Assembly: GCA_003290165.1 (NCBI GenBank)
Contig: QNQO01000197.1
Coordinates: forward strand, 620,001-684,000
DNA length: 64,000 nt
Source of the DNA: Berberis thunbergii
Taxonomy: Eukaryota; Streptophyta; Magnoliopsida; Ranunculales; Berberidaceae
Direction: 5' to 3'
Below the pieces are notes generated by a model. It did not search any database, was not told the origin of the DNA, and was given only the letters and a program-made list of their open reading frames with translations. This document shows, piece after piece, positions 46,487 through 57,941 of this stretch (within the stretch, counting starts at the first letter, position 1; every line of letters starts with the position of its first letter). A program made the position numbers and the translations under genes.

Positions 46487-46604
46487 TAGTGTAACTCCTT
46501 ATGATATGATCCACACTTTTTATATATCAAAAGTTTTCCTTTTCGTCTAATTTCTTATATTTTTATGGTTTTCAAATGGGAGTTTTCTATAAGGAGTTAC
46601 ACTA
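46487..46604. repeat. Short perfect inverted repeat (mini-MITE)
   Basis: TAGTGTAACTCCTTAT and its exact reverse complement lie 86 bp apart. If the outer TA pairs are a target duplication, it would suit a mariner-type mini-element of about 114 bp. Confidence 0.55.
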
Positions 46605-47860
46605 GTTTTATTGACATGTTATCAAGCTGCCGATGATAAGTGCTCTATTTTCGGTGCTATGTCTTGATTGGCTAAATTTTACTAGGAGTGATTTATATGG
46701 TTGTATTCCAGTTGAATCTAGTTTCTAAGTTTTTTACAATTCCGCATTCATTTTGATAGAACAAGTTATGGCCTAAACCATATCAAAGTGTCAATCTGCC
46801 GATAAACTACATATGACCTAAATTTGTTAGAAAACCTATGTTGTTTTAGAATGAAGCAGGGAACATGGCTTACATGGTTGGTAAACTCATTGAGTCTACT
46901 TTTTAGAGCTCTAAACAATATTTCAATTTGGAGGGTGTGAGAGTTATGCGTGTTTGATTTTTAGGCTACTTTGGTTTGTGATCCGATTTGTGTTTTGGGA
47001 GCTTTTGGTTGAGGGTCTGGTGTTTTATTTGGTGAGCTTCAGCACTCGATAGATTATAAGTGAATGAAACACTGGTTAGATTGTTTAATGAGTACAAACT
47101 GTCTTAGTTGGTTTCATTGATTTATTTGATGCATCTATCGACTTATTTTAGTCTGCTTCTAGCTGGTACACGATATTGGTTGAATTACGACTTTCCCAAG
47201 TCATGAGGTTATCTCAAGTGATTTTGTTATACTTTTTGCACGTATATTGGATATTATAAACATGGAAATTGAATGTGTTAATCATGTGATTTTTCAATTA
47301 GCTTCTTTGAATGGTAATGGGGGCACCAATGTGATTTTAAATGGTGAAATGATAAATATGAAATGTTATATGTACGAACTTTACACTTATTAGACATACA
47401 AGAATGGATGTACTTAAGGAGATTGATGGGTTAGACTGCAAATATGATTCATTATGGCTACTATAAACTTTTTGTTATAACATGATGATTATTGACAGAA
47501 AAATGATGAATATTATAGAATGATGATTTTGAGCTGAATGCTTATGAAATAATAGATACAATGAAATGATGTAGTATTGTGATTATATGTATATGCTCCT
47601 AGTAATATTTGAGAACCCGATACTTATGATTGGTCAATGGAGACCCGATAGAATTTGACTCAATGTGACACATTTTGATGGTTGATTGGTCATTACAATA
47701 TCATACTTGTAGATTTATTAAACATTTGACTTGTATCATTTTAGATTATAACTTTCCATTATATAGATATGTATGTTCTTATTTGCATGCATGTTCACTA
47801 GTTCAACGCTATAAACTACAAGAAACTTTTGGCAAGAAGATGTAAACCTTGAGAGAACGT
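46605..47860. other. Interval without recognised gene
   Basis: AT-rich non-coding sequence. It may be retroelement LTR or untranslated sequence belonging with the tandem repeat that follows, but no coding motif was seen. Confidence 0.35.
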
Positions 47861-47864
47861 GATT

Positions 47865-48065
47865 GATTCCCACATCCAAGAAAGATTTGCTAGTAGTCAA
47901 CGTTGATTGCTACCCCGACCTTGAAGAAATTTTAGTTTATTCCCCGACATCCAAGAAAGGAACTCCTACTGGGAGTCAATGTTGATCACTACCCCGACCT
48001 TAAAGATATTTGGGTATATTCCCTCGCATCTAAGAAAGGAACTCATGTTGGTAGTCGATCTAACC
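47865..48065. repeat. Tandem repeat, ~75-bp unit
   Basis: About two and a half degenerate units containing TTCCC.GACATCCAAGAAAGG, GTAGTCAA.GTTGAT and ACTACCCCGACCTT. This kind of array is common in gypsy LTRs and untranslated regions. It ends about 175 bp before copia coding sequence begins. Confidence 0.65.
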
Positions 48066-48514
48066 TTGATCATGTTTGAGCTTTTATTCGAGTTGAAGGT
48101 TTCCCGATGCGAGCTATGACTTATGATTTTAGGCAGCATGATCAGTCTTCTTTAGGACGTGTATATCCTAAAGACGACACTCTTCTTGGGAACATAAACT
48201 ATCGTAATGGTATTGATGTGCGTATGGAGGCCTATCAAGGGTGTGATGTAGGTTTAATGGGGGCCAAGCCAAAGAGTTTTCCTATGGAAGACTCAATCCC
48301 AATGATGGTGATTTGCTTGATGATCCTACCAAATATCTTTTATTATGTCTAAATCCTGAGCCAATTCATGTAGAATCCTCAAAGGCCGCATTAGGATGTT
48401 GCTCTACGATTTTTGAGGTTTAATAAGGAGCACTAGATCAAGGATTATTTTCTCCTTCCTCTAATAATTTCTAACTTAAAGCCTTTTGTTATTCAGATTG
48501 GACAGGATGTACCA

Positions 48515-50524
48515 TGATATTCACATAATTAATACATAATATACCCCTTAATTTATATATGTTAGTGTTTCGATTATTATATTTTATTCTAATTATTTCA
48601 TTTTTATGTCTTTGTAGGAATTTGAGCGTGAACGATGAAATTGCATTAAGGCGACAATTTGAGGAATGATCAATTGGTTGATTCTAGTGGTGGTACAAAG
48701 TAGTTGGTCGCATGTCTAAACATAACCCAAACAAAACTAGGTCCACCTAATTGAACCTAAGCCCAAGCCCAAAAATTGACCTAAAAATCCAAACCCAGCC
48801 TAATAAGGAAAGGAAAGAGGAGAACCCTATTTAGGTTTCCTTTCTCCCTTCTCTTGGACGATCTATTTTTTTTTTCTACATTTCTATCTCATTCTCTCTT
48901 TTTCCAGCCACCACGCCACATCCACCCTGCCTACGATCCTCGCTCGATAGGAGGACTGGTAGAGCGATCATCCCGCCATCACCACCTCCTACTCTTCCTC
49001 CACATCCTCATGTCCTCGCACACAAAACAGGGAGCACCTTCCTGTCCTCCCCGTCCTTCTCTTCTCCCTCTCTATGTTCCTTCGTTTCAGCAAAAGAAAA
49101 CATCGTCCACCGCCATAATCCATCACATCCTCGCGCACAAAACAGGGAACACCTCCCTGTTTTGCACGTCTATCTCTTTCCTGTTCCATCACGCCAAACA
49201 GCCACCACCACCATCGGAGCACGACCCTGTTCTTTTTTCTCTCCCGGATTAAGCCACAAACACAACACCACCAACACCGAACAACCAACGCACGACACCG
49301 TCTAGTGCACCACCATGCCACCTGGCGACAGAGCTCCACTGCCCCTGTTTCTCTCCTTCGCTCTCTCCGTCTTCCTCCTTCGTGTCTCTTCGATCTCTCT
49401 CTTGTTCCCCTCTAGTGTCTCTCTCGCTCTTGCAGGTTCAACGAAGAAGAATAAGGACGCAAGCAACAGCATAAACAGGGAGCAACTCCCTGTTTCACTC
49501 CCCTGTTTTCTTCTTCATCGTATTTTTCTCTCGTTCTTCCCTCACCCTCTCTTTGTCACTTGCAGGTACCGAAGTCGGTCGGAGGAAGAAGAAGCTCGTG
49601 AGGAGCATGGAGGAAGCAACAGAACCACGAGCGGCTTGCTGGAGACGAAGGCACAGGTTTTCTGGCGGGAATTAACTATTTTTCAAAATAGTTTGGCTAT
49701 TCACACCCAAATCTTGGCTTTGTACCACCACAACACACTTGCAGTCCTTCACGTCGCGTGTTCGTGCAAGAATTGATAGATTCCACCTACACCAGTGTTG
49801 TGACATCATCCACCATGATCTTCTAGACCCCGTGTCGAGGCGAAGATGAAACCACGGGGTTTCCTAGAGTTTGTTGTACCTGAATTTATTGTTTACCATA
49901 TGTTTGAATGTTAAACACAGTTGATTTCTGAATTTCAATAATTTGCTTTCACCGATTATATCCGGAATAATCATCTAGACTAATCGATAATTAGAAGTAC
50001 CCTTTGTTTATATTCAAGGTCTGCTTTAATCAATTAATTTAAATATGTGATTGTGTGTGTTGTAAGAAGACATGTAATGCTAGGGGTTTAAAATTAGTTA
50101 AAATAAACCTATGATTTTTTGTGTCATAAAAGGACATGCAATGCTAGGGGTTTCTGTCTTTGCTGAAATCAATTGCGAACTTAGATTAATCTTTAGGTTA
50201 GTCGTGTTGATTCTTGAAAACAATAATTTGGATTACACAAATCTCGAAGAACCTGTGGTGGATTCGATGTCTCGGTTCACTCTTTTATCATCTCACCAGT
50301 TTAATTTTTAGTTGTCCATTTAGTTCTTTTAATTTAGTAATTTTCATCTGCTGCAACCCCCAACTCTAAATTAGTTTAAATAAGTCTTAAAATTTCACTG
50401 TCTCGTCAATTCTCGTGGGATCGGCCCATATTTGCCACTGTCTACTAGTTAGACAGCAGTGCACTTGCGGTATTACAAGTAGGGTTTATTAACTTATTAA
50501 TTTAGGTTAATAAAATCTCCATCA
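48515..50524. mobile_element. Solo-LTR-like insertion, 2010 bp
   Basis: Begins TGATATTCACATAATT and ends AATCTCCATCA (TG...CA), flanked by a perfect 5-bp duplication TACCA (48510-48514 and 50525-50529). It interrupts copia RNase H; the uninterrupted reading exists in the relative at 62877. It lacks gag, pol and a second terminal copy, so a solo LTR or a deleted element is likely. Three short hairpins of the form AAACAGGGAGCA..TCCCTGTTT lie at 49026, 49139 and 49476. Open frames inside are unsupported. Confidence 0.82.
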
Positions 50525-50907
50525 TACCACTACTAGACATTCCATTTCAAGATATTGTATGTTTATTAAAAATTCTCTTATATCATAGAAGTTAAATAAA
50601 CAGTCATATATGGCTCGTTCATCAGCCAAGCTAAGTATCATGCAATGGCAAACACATGTTTGGAAGTAAAATGGATACGGTATATACTCAAAGATTTGAA
50701 GGTGCCACATAATCAACCAACATCACTCTTTTGTGACAAGCAAGCAACCTTACATATAGCAGCAAACGCGGTTTTTCATGAGCGCACTAAACACATTGAG
50801 ATTGATTGTCATATCGTGCGAGAAAAACTCAAAACTGGGCTTATTGCACCCTTTTATGTCCCATCACGAGCATAATTAGCAAACATTTATACAAAGTCAT
50901 TGGAAAA

Positions 50908-51261
50908 TAGGGCTGAACAAAAAATCGAATCGATTAGTTCGGTTTAAATTCAGATCAGTTTCGGTTTTAAAAAAAATTCAAAACCGAAGTGGTCTGTTCG
51001 ATTTTTTGTTTCTGTGATTTTAACCGACTAACCCGAACCGACCGAATATATATGATAAATAATATATATTTTGTATATAAATAATATAATATGTTTAAAA
51101 TTGTTGGTCGGTTCGATTTTATTTCTATTTTGGTTTGATTTTGGTCGGTTCGATTCGGTTACGGTTTGCATAAATTAGAATCGGTTCGGTTTTGTTAATG
51201 GTCAGTTCAGTTTCGGTTTGAAAATTTTAAAACCGAACCGACGGTTCAGTTTTCAACCCTA
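50908..51261. mobile_element. hAT-type MITE, 354 bp
   Basis: Starts TAGGGCTGAACAAAA and ends TTTTCAACCCTA, with near-identical octamers TTGGAAAA (50900-50907) and TTGGGAAA (51262-51269). Arms are repeats of GGTTCGGTTT/AACCGAACC. It is inserted in the last codons of copia RNase H. Confidence 0.87.
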
Positions 51262-51339
51262 TTGGGAAATAAACATTTTCTTACCTTAAGTGGCAAGTTT
51301 GGACTTCACAATATTCACTCTCCAACTTGAGAGGGAGTC

Positions 51340-52757
51340 TTAGGAATCAAATCATTTATTACCCGAAATTATTGTAATTAACGATTCAATAGGCTAAATT
51401 GGTGTACAATATTTTCTTTATTAGTTCAGTGATATTCACATAATTTATACATAAATTACCTTATAATTTTTATTTGTTACTTTTTTGAATATTGTATTTT
51501 ATTCTAATTATTTTTTTTTGTATTTTTATAGGATTAGGATCTTAAACCATAAATTCGTATCTAAGTAGAAAATCAAATATCATATTTGGAAGATCCTTTT
51601 GGGCAATTAGGCAAACCTACATTTTTACTCTTTTAGAAACTTCCTATCTCGTCACCATCTAAACAGATCTCGGTATTTTGGACATATCTTGAGCTACAAA
51701 TGTCAAAATCATGCAATTCTTATGGCTATGGAACGCTAATAGATAGCGCTACAATTCATATGTTATCACTTTATCCAATTCTACAGAATTCATAGAGAAA
51801 ATCACGCCACAAGTTAATGGACTAGCATAATCCGAATCCTAAGAGTAGACAACTTTTTTTTTCTTGAATTTTCTCTTCTCCAAGCTAGGGAAAACGAGAT
51901 TTGGAGGCTAGAAATAAGAGGTTGAAAGAAGAAGGAGGAGGAGATGGTGTTGACCAACGTTGTCGCCGCGACCACCATCACCATGAACTTCCAAACCCCG
52001 TGTCGAGGCGAAGATGAAACCATGGGGTTTCAGAGTTTGTTGAATTTAAATTAATGTTTTCTTTGTGCTTCATGTTTAGATACACTTAATTTCTGAATAT
52101 TTATGAATTGCTTTCACCGATTACATCGGACTTGAAATATGGACTAGTCGATAGTTAGAGTACTCTTTGTTGATATTTGAAGCATGTTTTAATTGATTAT
52201 GTTAAACTTGTGATTGTGTGCCGCTGCAAGACACTCAATTCTAGGGGTTTAGACTTTTGCTGAAATTGATTATAAATGTAGATTAATCCTAAGGTTATTA
52301 GCGATTACATCATCGATGCAAGCAAGGGATTATTCATCCCTAGTGCTTCTCACTTCATGGAAACAATTAGTTAGGTTAAACAATTCTCGAAAACCTATGG
52401 TGGATTTGATGCCTTGGTGATCACCTCTCACGTACCTTTGCCAATTCACTTTTTGTTAAATAATTTAATTCCATTAATTTATAAATTTTCAATCGTTGTT
52501 ACCCCCACTTTAAATCAGTCTAAATAGAATTTAGTTTTCGATTGTGTCTTCAATCCTCGTGGGATCGACCCATATTTTTCATTGTCTACTAGTTAGATAA
52601 TAGCGCACTTGCGGTATTATAATCAGATTAGATTAGTCTATTAATTTAGGATAGTAAATCCTGCATCATTTAGCTCCTTGTAATCTCTTTGTATAGTCAT
52701 GTCATTGTACAAAGGAATACACACAAAAAAAATCTTTGTATCTTCCCTTTTTTAATA
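51340..52757 (+). mobile_element. Copia LTR shared by two tandem elements (interrupted)
   Basis: LTR starting near TTAGGAATCAAATC, right after the left element's polypurine tract, and ending TTTTTTAATA right before the right element's primer-binding site. It therefore serves as 3' LTR of one copy and 5' LTR of the next. It is split at 51429/52669 by a second solo-LTR-like insertion. The shared words GGCTAAATT.GTGTACAATATTTTCTTT and TTGTACAAAGGAATACACAC recur in the 3' LTR at 63589-63765. Confidence 0.85.
51430..52668. mobile_element. Solo-LTR-like insertion, 1239 bp
   Basis: Same family as 48515-50524. It starts TGATATTCACATAATTTATACAT and ends TGCATCA, with TTCAG/TTTAG flanks (one mismatch). 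It shares the words CCCCGTGTCGAGGCGAAGATG and GCGCACTTGCGGTATTA with the longer copy but lacks about 770 bp of its interior. It is inserted in the copia LTR. Confidence 0.8.
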
Positions 52758-52769
52758 TGGTATCGAAGC
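52758..52769 (+). promoter_or_regulatory. Copia primer-binding site
   Basis: TGGTATCGAAGC directly after the LTR end resembles the complement of initiator tRNA-Met (TGGTATCAGAGC) with two changes. The gag start codon follows at 52771. Confidence 0.75.
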
Positions 52770-52770
52770 A

Positions 52771-53430
52771 ATGGAAACCTTAGCTGCTAGCCTCCATAAT
52801 CACCATCCCTACCAATTCTTAATATCCATTTTCCTTATTGTTCCGATCTTCACTTCAAACATGGGTGACATCGGAACTTCCGTCAAAACTTCTAACCCAA
52901 CGAAAGACGTTTCAAGTCCATATTTTCTTCATCACTCAGGCAACCCTAATAATTCATTGGTTTCTCAACCATTGAATGGAAAGAACTATGCCACATGGAG
53001 TCGAGCGGTTCATATTGCTCTCGTAGCCAAGAATAAACTTGATTTTATTGATGAAACACTTACAACATCTTCCATGGAGAAGAAGCTTGACGAATATGCG
53101 TTGTGGACTCATGGCAACAAGATGATAATCTCTCGGTTTGTTCATTCTATGACATCCCTTGCACCATCAGTCATATTTGTCAATACGGCTCAACAAGTTC
53201 GGGACTATTTTCGTAACATGGTAATGCCCCTCGGGCTTTTCATATTAAAAACCCATTGCTTCTCATAATCAAGTTACGATGTTTGTGGCTACATATTACA
53301 CCAAACTCTAAAATTTGTGGGATGAGCTAGCATCCTATCGGTCCTCACCTACATGCAAGTGCAAAGGCAAAAATGATTTTGAGGTTTATCAAACCATGCA
53401 ATTTTTAATGGGTTGAACCTCTTGGCCACC
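52771..53430 (+). pseudogene. Ty1/copia gag, right element
   Basis: From ATG 52771. After a non-conserved lead it reads SSPYFLHHSGNPNNSLVSQPLNGKNYATWSRAVHIAL with KNKLDFID, the typical N-terminal gag (UBN2/DUF4219-like) wording of plant copia elements. The frame breaks at 53268 and continues in pieces (LWDELASYRSSPTCKC, then YQTMQFLMGL) to about 53415. The nucleocapsid knuckle and protease are missing, deleted before pre-integrase begins. Confidence 0.85.
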
Positions 53431-53439
53431 CGTCCTCAG

Positions 53440-54361
53440 CCTGTTTGCGTTTATTTCCAATTTTATTCCCATTTTGTCTCAAAACATTGAAGATAATTGT
53501 GTTGTTTGCCCTATGGAAAAACAAACAAATAATCATTTTTATTAAGTACAATTTCTCTAGTATACCATTTGCATTAATTCATTATGATATCTACGGCGCA
53601 CACAAACATTGTACACATTCGGGTGCACGTTTTTTTTTTTTTTTACTATTGTCGATGATTATACAAGATGCACTTAGGTTTTTTTATGGTGCATAAAACT
53701 GAGGCGACACATTTAATTCAAACTTTTTTTTTTCGATTTATTCCCACGCAGTTTAACACCACCATCAAAGCCTCCGATCTTATAATGGTTAGGAATTCCT
53801 TTCCTTACAACATTACTTTCATACTTATAGAGTTGAGTTCCAACGCAATTGTGTTTCCACTCCACAACACCATTTTGTTGTGGAGTAGAAAAATTTTCAC
53901 TTCTTAAATATTGCCCATGCCTTAGGGATCCAGTCAAATTGACCTCTTCCTTTTTGGGGGATATGTGTCCTTATCGCAGTTTACATTCTCAATCATCTCC
54001 CTACACTCTTGCTTGGTAATAAAACCTTTACCATTGCCCTCCTTCTTATGATCACCTACAAATTTTTGGGTGCCTTTGTTATACTACTAATATTCATCCA
54101 CAACAAGTATTTTATAGTCGGGCTCACCGTTGCATCTTTGTTGGTTATCCAACTGGGTAGAAGGGCTACGAATTATATGATCTTTCTACACACAAATTTT
54201 TAGTTAGCAGGGATGTGAGTTTCTACAAACATGAATTTCTATCTAGAGGGCATACACCAAATAAACAAAACACTAATGTTGCTCTGTTCTTGGCCCAACC
54301 TGACTTCCTCCTTGAGCAACCTACCCCCCTGCCCATCTGCACAACCCACAACACCGACACC
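53440..54361 (+). pseudogene. Ty1/copia pre-integrase and integrase
   Basis: Read over several frames: CVVCPMEKQTNN (pre-integrase), YDIYGAH with THSGARFF (integrase start), FNTTIK, then NCVSTPQHHFVVE in place of the usual STPQQNGVVERKH. Then LPFWG, YILNHLPT, a chromo-like FVGYPTGQKGYELYDL, and VSRDVSFYKHEF near 54215. Copia reading stops at the CACAT target site at 54362 and resumes after the gypsy insertion. Confidence 0.82.
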
Positions 54362-54374
54362 CACATTGTGAGAC

Positions 54375-55450
54375 CCTAAGTGGGTGGACATGCGAAGGTG
54401 CTCTCTGTGCTCCTCTAAACTCCTTGAGTACACTAAGATATCATCAATGAAGATTACCACAAACTTGTCCAAGTATGGACTGAACAATCTATTCATCAAA
54501 TCCATGAAGAAAGCTGGTGCATTTGTCAATCCAAATGGCATGACTGGAAAGCGGTAATTGGAACGAATGGTCCTCAACTCTAATCTGAGGATACCCAGAC
54601 TGCAAATCTAATTGTGAAAACACTACGGCTCCCCTCAATTGATCCAATAGATCATCAATTCGAGGCAATGGATACTTATTCTTGATGGTCACTTTATTCA
54701 GATCTCGATAATCTATGAACATTCTCAATGATCCATCCTTCTTGGATACAAATATTGCTGGAGCTCCCCAAGGTGAATTGCTCGGCCGAATAAACCCCTT
54801 ACGAAGCAACTCATCAAGCTGTACTTTCATCTCTTCCAATTGCTTAGGTGCAAGCCTGTACGCGGATTTAGATATAGGTGCAGTACCAGGAACCAGGTCA
54901 ATCCAAAACTCTACCTCACGACGAAGAGGGATACCAGGAATATCCCGAAAGACATCAGGGAACTCACACACAACCTCTACAGAACTGGTGTCGGGACAAG
55001 AAATCTCAAGAGAGCTAAGAAAACTCGACATCAAAGAAACCGAATCGGGCTCACAAGCCAACACACGAGGCGAAGCATCAGGTGGCGCTAACATCACTGA
55101 CCTATGCAAGCAATCAATGATCACCGGATGATTGGACAACCAATCCATCCCTAGAATCAAATGATAGCCCCCAAAACCCAAAACAATAAAGTCAAACACA
55201 AAGTTGTACCCCAACAAGGAAAACTCGAAACGGGGACAATATTCCCACAACCAAACCGAACTGCCCAAGGGAGACACAACGCATAGGGGCTCCGACAAAG
55301 GCACTACCTCAAGGTTGTCTCTAACAACCAACTATCTAGAAATAAAAGACCTAGATGCTCCTATATTGAAAAGAGCCCTCAACAGGGAAGACGACGAATG
55401 CACAAAACCTGGCACACACAACACATGTGTCCTGAATCACATAACAACAC
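54375..55450 (-). pseudogene. Ty3/gypsy protease-RT fragment
   Basis: Protease C-terminal words [19 protein letters not shown] at about 55165-55105, then the RT lead [22 protein letters not shown] core: [61 protein letters not shown] and, after a frameshift near 54560, [20 protein letters not shown] with FIDDILVYS. Reading ends at HREHLR (54390), where the sequence turns into the LTR-like end. A degraded element; the catalytic motifs are retained but split over two frames. Confidence 0.88.
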
Positions 55451-56700
55451 ACTAACATACAATTTTTCCTACGCATAATGCACATAACACAAATCTTACT
55501 ACATCTGGCACACACAACGACAATAAAAATAATAATAACATACCCTCAACATTTCCCTGACCGGGAATAGCTACTAGGCGAACAGGCGGTGCTGGGAAAG
55601 GGACTCTCTGACCAACTCCAGGCGCACGTGCTAACTGTTCCTTAGGCGCCTTCTGCCGTGCTGGTCCATCCCTATTCTGAGGACAAAGTCTGGAAAAGTG
55701 CCCCAATTGTCCACAAGTATAACAAACTACATGCTCCCATCGATTTGCCTAACCTCTTGGACAATCACGGGCTACATGTCCCTCTTGACCACAAGTGAAG
55801 CAACCACTCCTAGTTCCTGTTTGACCACCCCACCTAGGTTGACTTTGTTGCTGCTGCTGTCGATGATCTCCTCGAGAACGTCTGTCACCTCTGCGGTCTC
55901 TGCCAGTGCTAACTGGTCTCCCTCTAACAGGGTCTCTCTATTGGACAGCAGTACGCTCTGGCTGCTGTGCCTGCTCAATTGTCTGGCTTCCTTAGCCAAA
56001 CCTTTGACTGCGTTCTGAACCTCTAGCTTGTCGAACCAAAGTCTCTTGTCTACACTCGGCATGTACTTGCTCCTGACTCAGTGACGTCCACTAATCTCTC
56101 AAATGGACGATCGATCATCACCATCAACTGTTTCCTTAGGAACGGGTTCTAGCCACTCAAAACTTCATGTTCTTCTTCTTTGGAGTATCTATAAAACAAG
56201 TGGCATAGCGGCTCAACAGTGTAAACTCGGCCAAGTATTTAGAAACAGATCTAGAACTCTACTGTAAATGTAGAAACCATTCCACTATCTCAGCTCTGGC
56301 AGAATTAAGAACAAAATGTTGTTCAAACACCTGGCAAAATGTATCCTACTGCATCTCTCACACATCACGGCTCTGCCTCACTGAATCCCACCAGTACATA
56401 GCCTCACCGTCTTATTGGTGTGCTGCTAACTCAGTACGATGTATAGGTGTCAACACCATCCTCTCAAATATGAGCTCTACCTTACGAATCCACCGATCCG
56501 CAGCTAGAGAATCTTCAGTAGCATCAAATCTTTCACCACCCAAGCTAACGAAATCACTGTTGTGCTAAGTAAACGAATCCTTTGACTGACTGCCCTGCCT
56601 CATATTTTGTTCCAATTGGGTCATCATTTCCATAAACACCTGAGAGACATCCTTTCCAGCAGTGCCTGATCCCTCACTCTGAGATCTCTTACCACGCGCC
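55451..56700 (-). pseudogene. Ty3/gypsy gag, copy 1 (longest)
   Basis: Starts at ATG 56700 with MARGKRSQSEGSGTAGKDVSQVFMEM, an acidic and Ser-rich N-terminus. Capsid-like pieces follow (TQLSRYATCF, MKFLSGLNPFLRKQLMVMIDRPFE near 56080-56200). Two CCHC knuckles lie near 55780 (CFTCGQEGHVARDC) and 55690 (CGQLGHFSRLC). Stops and frame changes are frequent. Only this copy of gag continues into pol; copies 2 and 3 are cut at the position equivalent to 55977. Confidence 0.8.
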
Positions 56701-56835
56701 ATCACCAAACAACCTCTACGTAAAAGAAAACACACATACAATACATCAAACAACACAACAAAAGTCCTAACTCCTCTACCCAATTCACTCAAGAAAGTGG
56801 TATACGATGATGTTCTATGTGAACCGGTAAACAAT

Positions 56836-56848
56836 GGCTCTGATACCA
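56836..56848 (-). promoter_or_regulatory. tRNA-Met primer-binding site upstream of gag
   Basis: TGGTATCAGAGCC on the minus strand, an exact plant initiator tRNA-Met primer-binding word, about 135 bp before the gag ATG. Equivalent sites exist in the other two tandem copies near 58800 and 60780, and another sits after the outer LTR at 57275-57287. Confidence 0.85.
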
Positions 56849-56910
56849 AGTAGGTGGGTGAATGAAATAAATCCTTGAGGGGGAAAATTGACCCAAAGAG
56901 GACAGTAACT

Positions 56911-57529
56911 GTGATGACCCCCTCCCGCACTGTACCGATATTGTCTGTTTTGGGCTACCATCCGATCCTCACTGCTTTAAAAGGCCTCGATACAATGGGA
57001 GCTGACCCTGCACATATAAGGATCATCCTCTTCCCCTACCCAGGCGATATGGGACTATGATTCCCCTTGTAGCTCGTCAAACCCCTCTCGGCCTATTGGG
57101 CTTGTTGGACATCTTGGGCCTATTAGGCTCTGACCCTCACCCTCACCTCAGGTCCGCCCACTCAGGGTCCCACAATCCACCTTCTTAAGGACCAACGTCT
57201 TCGTTGGCTACACAGGCACAACGTATACGTTGCCCGAGGGCCCACCTCCACGTGGCATACTTTTGGCTAGGTCAGGCTCTGATACCAAATTGTGACGATC
57301 CCCTCACGCACTGTACCGATATTGTCCGCTTTGGGGTACCATCCGGCCCTCACGGCTTTAAAAGGCCTCGATACAATGGGGAACTGACCCCGCACATATA
57401 AGGATCATCCTCCTCCCCTATCCAGGCGATATGGGACTATGATTCCCCTTGTAGCTCGTCCAACCCTTCTCAGCCTATGGGGCTCCAACCCTCACTCTCA
57501 CCTCAGGTCTGCCCATTCAGGGTCTCACA
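56911..57529 (-). mobile_element. Two LTR-like blocks in TRIM-like arrangement
   Basis: Minus strand: block A (57529-57296) starts TGTGAGACCCTGAATGGGC and ends GATCGTCACA, followed by a primer-binding word and about 110 bp. Block B (57175-56911) starts TGTGGGACCCTGAGTGGGC and ends GTCATCACA. The blocks are clearly homologous: shared CATATCGCCTGG, CCTTATATGTGC, CCTTTTAAAGC and ACAATATCGGTACAGTGCG. Two LTRs around a very short interior is the layout of a TRIM. Alternatively it is an LTR duplicated within the gypsy leader. Confidence 0.7.
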
Positions 57530-57941
57530 CACATCTTCTCTTATGGAACTCGCCACACCTAATCATACTCCACGCCCTCACCAACGCCTCAGCTCATAAC
57601 CACACCTGTAGTTGTACATGATTCATATCCAGCCCCTTTATTTCCTACATCCACACCTGATCTACCTATATCTCTCCACAAATTCAATTGTAACCTCCAC
57701 CCACCTCCTTGGATAAAGGATTACCACCTTTATCTCACCACGACCAACCCCACTTGGTCATCCACCTCGGTGCCTCCTCCCATCAAAGGTATATGTTATC
57801 TTTTGTCAAATTTTCTCTCTTATTCTAAGTTTTTCACCCACACATCATGCTTTTCTAGCTAACATTACAGGTCTCACTAAATCTACCTCTTACTCCCAAA
57901 TTGTACTTGATCTAAAATTGGCGGAAGCCAATGCAAGCTAA

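Larger units (their letters stand above)
48240..51339 (+). pseudogene. Ty1/copia pol 3' part, left element
   Basis: End of a copia RT and RNase H. DVGLMGAKPKSFPMED is at 48246, then frame-broken SSKAALGC...AFCYSDWTGCT to 48514. After a 2-kb insertion it continues from 50525: SSAKLSI (usually SSAEAEY), CLEVKWIRYILKDLKVPHNQPTSLFCDKQA, HERTKHIEIDCHIVREKLK, APFYVPSRA. It is followed at 50907 by a hAT MITE, and at 51262 the tail to a GAGAGGGAG polypurine tract at 51331. Stops and frameshifts are present. It shares wording almost word for word with 61892-63290, so both are one family. Confidence 0.85.
54367..57529 (-). mobile_element. Ty3/gypsy element inserted in copia, 3' deleted
   Basis: Minus-strand element bounded by TGTGAGACCC at 54367 and GGGTCTCACA at 57529, with a perfect 5-bp duplication CACAT (54362-54366 and 57530-57534). 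From its 5' end (right): LTR-like blocks, primer-binding sites, gag, protease and RT. It is cut shortly after the RT FIDD motif and ends in about 20 bp of LTR-like end. RT remainder, RNase H, integrase and nearly all of the 3' LTR are deleted. RT wording ([26 protein letters not shown]) fits the Tekay/Del chromovirus style. Confidence 0.83.

Noticed and set aside
48854..49776. Open frames of 116-153 codons with Ser/Pro/Leu-rich sequence
   Set aside because: Inside the solo-LTR-like insertion, CT-rich, overlapping on both strands, no recognised domain. Best explained as LTR sequence.
53713..53937. Minus-strand frame containing STPQQNGVVEWKH, suggesting an inverted integrase
   Set aside because: The encoding DNA is nearly palindromic (CTCCACAACA...TGTTGTGGAG). 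The plus-strand integrase reading is continuous on both sides, so no inversion is needed.
57095..57130. CCCTCACCCTCA repeats as possible interstitial telomere sequence
   Set aside because: The unit is CCCTCA, not CCCTAAA, is short and sits inside LTR blocks. It only varies in number between the tandem copies.
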